A stretch of 5,585 nt of DNA. Origin: Aquificota bacterium (GTDB taxonomy: Bacteria; Aquificota; Aquificia; Aquificales; Aquificaceae). The position numbers and the translations under genes were made by a program. Below, one piece after another: positions 5,295 through 5,585 of this stretch. The notes below the pieces were generated by a model, which was not told the origin of the DNA, searched no databases, and worked only from the letters and a program-made list of their open reading frames with translations. The number at the start of each line of letters is the position of its first letter. Within the stretch, counting starts at the first letter, position 1. The stretch lies in NCBI GenBank assembly GCA_024280065.1, contig JAJRQX010000049.1, forward strand, positions 1 through 5,585, in the 5' to 3' direction.

Positions 5295-5585
5295 CTAATA
5301 GAACCCCTCCACCGCGACCTCGCCCTCCCCCACAACCCTCGCCCTTATCACCTTGCCCGTGGAACCCACCCTCACCCTGACTGTATCACCGTAGAAACCT
5401 GTCTCAAGTACCCTTCCCAAGGTCGTTATCTCAAGGTTCCCCCGCCTAAAGGTTATCCTGACGTCCTCGCCGAACTTGACGAGGGGTGCCTTTCTGAGAT
5501 GGGTCTTTTTCAAGACCCCACCTTTGGGCAGGTCCCTTGTCAGGGTGTAGTTTATGAGCTCATTCCTCTCGGGGATGCCTTCCGG
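5295..5585 (-). CDS. flgA: Flagellar P-ring formation chaperone FlgA, C-terminal SAF domain, 5' end outside window
   Basis: An open frame of 96 codons plus stop TAG (5297-5295) runs in from the window edge. The visible protein matches the FlgA C-terminal SAF domain: TRDLPKGGVLKKTHL near the start (family pattern of a 'rDl.aG..l...dl' turn), APLVKFGEDVRITF, then the TTLGRVLETGFYGDTVRVRV and GSTGKVIRARVVGEGEVAV stretches, which correspond to the family's glycine-turn and 'SGkvv.a.V.g.G.V.V' end. FlgA is a periplasmic protein that helps FlgI assemble into the P ring of the flagellar basal body; the secretion signal would be outside the window. The TTG at 5513 could be mistaken for a start, but conserved domain residues continue upstream of it. 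CpaB-type pilus proteins share the SAF fold and are the main alternative. Its adjacency to pet genes has no evident functional meaning. Confidence 0.82.
   Translation of the reverse strand, partial: PEGIPERNELINYTLTRDLPKGGVLKKTHLRKAPLVKFGEDVRITFRRGNLEITTLGRVLETGFYGDTVRVRVGSTGKVIRARVVGEGEVAVEGFY

Noticed and set aside
1..5585. tRNA, rRNA, CRISPR array, insertion sequence or attachment site.
   Set aside because: No repeat-spacer pattern, terminal inverted repeats, transposase or cloverleaf-like segment was seen; nearly all bases are accounted for by six genes.

Overview
The window is a compact, one-directional stretch of bacterial chromosome: every gene I can support reads on the minus strand, so transcription runs from high to low coordinates. 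Moderate G+C by eye, heavy use of AGG/AGA for Arg and ATA for Ile, charged Lys/Glu-rich proteins and near-absent intergenic space suggest a thermophilic bacterium. The form of the bc1 genes fits Aquificales (Aquifex/Hydrogenobacter/Thermocrinis type). That placement is an inference from style and family knowledge, not from a search.

Layout in order of transcription. (1) 5585-5295: C-terminal part of a SAF-domain protein, best read as the flagellar P-ring chaperone FlgA, running in from outside the window. (2) 5294-5243: a 52-base AT-rich gap with a 20-base near-palindrome and a -10-like box, the likely control region of the next genes. (3) 5242-2763: petA-petB-petC, a complete three-subunit cytochrome bc1 complex (Rieske protein, full-length 8-helix cytochrome b, monohaem cytochrome c1), with a 12-base petA-petB gap and an ATGA overlap between petB and petC. 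(4) 2762-2721: a 42-base gap with a C-rich, G-poor tract followed by an AT-rich stretch that abuts the next start codon. (5) 2720-1746: a lipoprotein of the ABC-type substrate-binding family PF04392. (6) 1749-1: a membrane sensor histidine kinase (periplasmic Cache-like domain, HAMP, PAS, HisKA, start of the ATPase domain), overlapping the lipoprotein gene by ATGA and cut off by the window edge before its G boxes.

How they work together: PetABC oxidises membrane quinol, passes one electron through the Rieske cluster to cytochrome c1 and a soluble or membrane c-type cytochrome, recycles the other through the two b haems, and moves protons outward. Cytochrome b is a mosaic: overall bc1-like architecture, but helix-D haem-ligand spacing and a Qi-site Arg like cytochrome b6. 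The Rieske protein has Gly where high-potential proteins carry a hydrogen-bonding Ser. Both traits fit a complex tuned to a low-potential naphthoquinone. The downstream lipoprotein and kinase have no transporter permease or ATPase in view and look like a two-protein sensing unit in which a periplasmic binding protein feeds a receptor kinase. That pair is the least ordinary part of the window. Nothing here demands a wholly new system. No RNA genes, insertion sequences, CRISPR arrays or convincing intrinsic terminators were seen.
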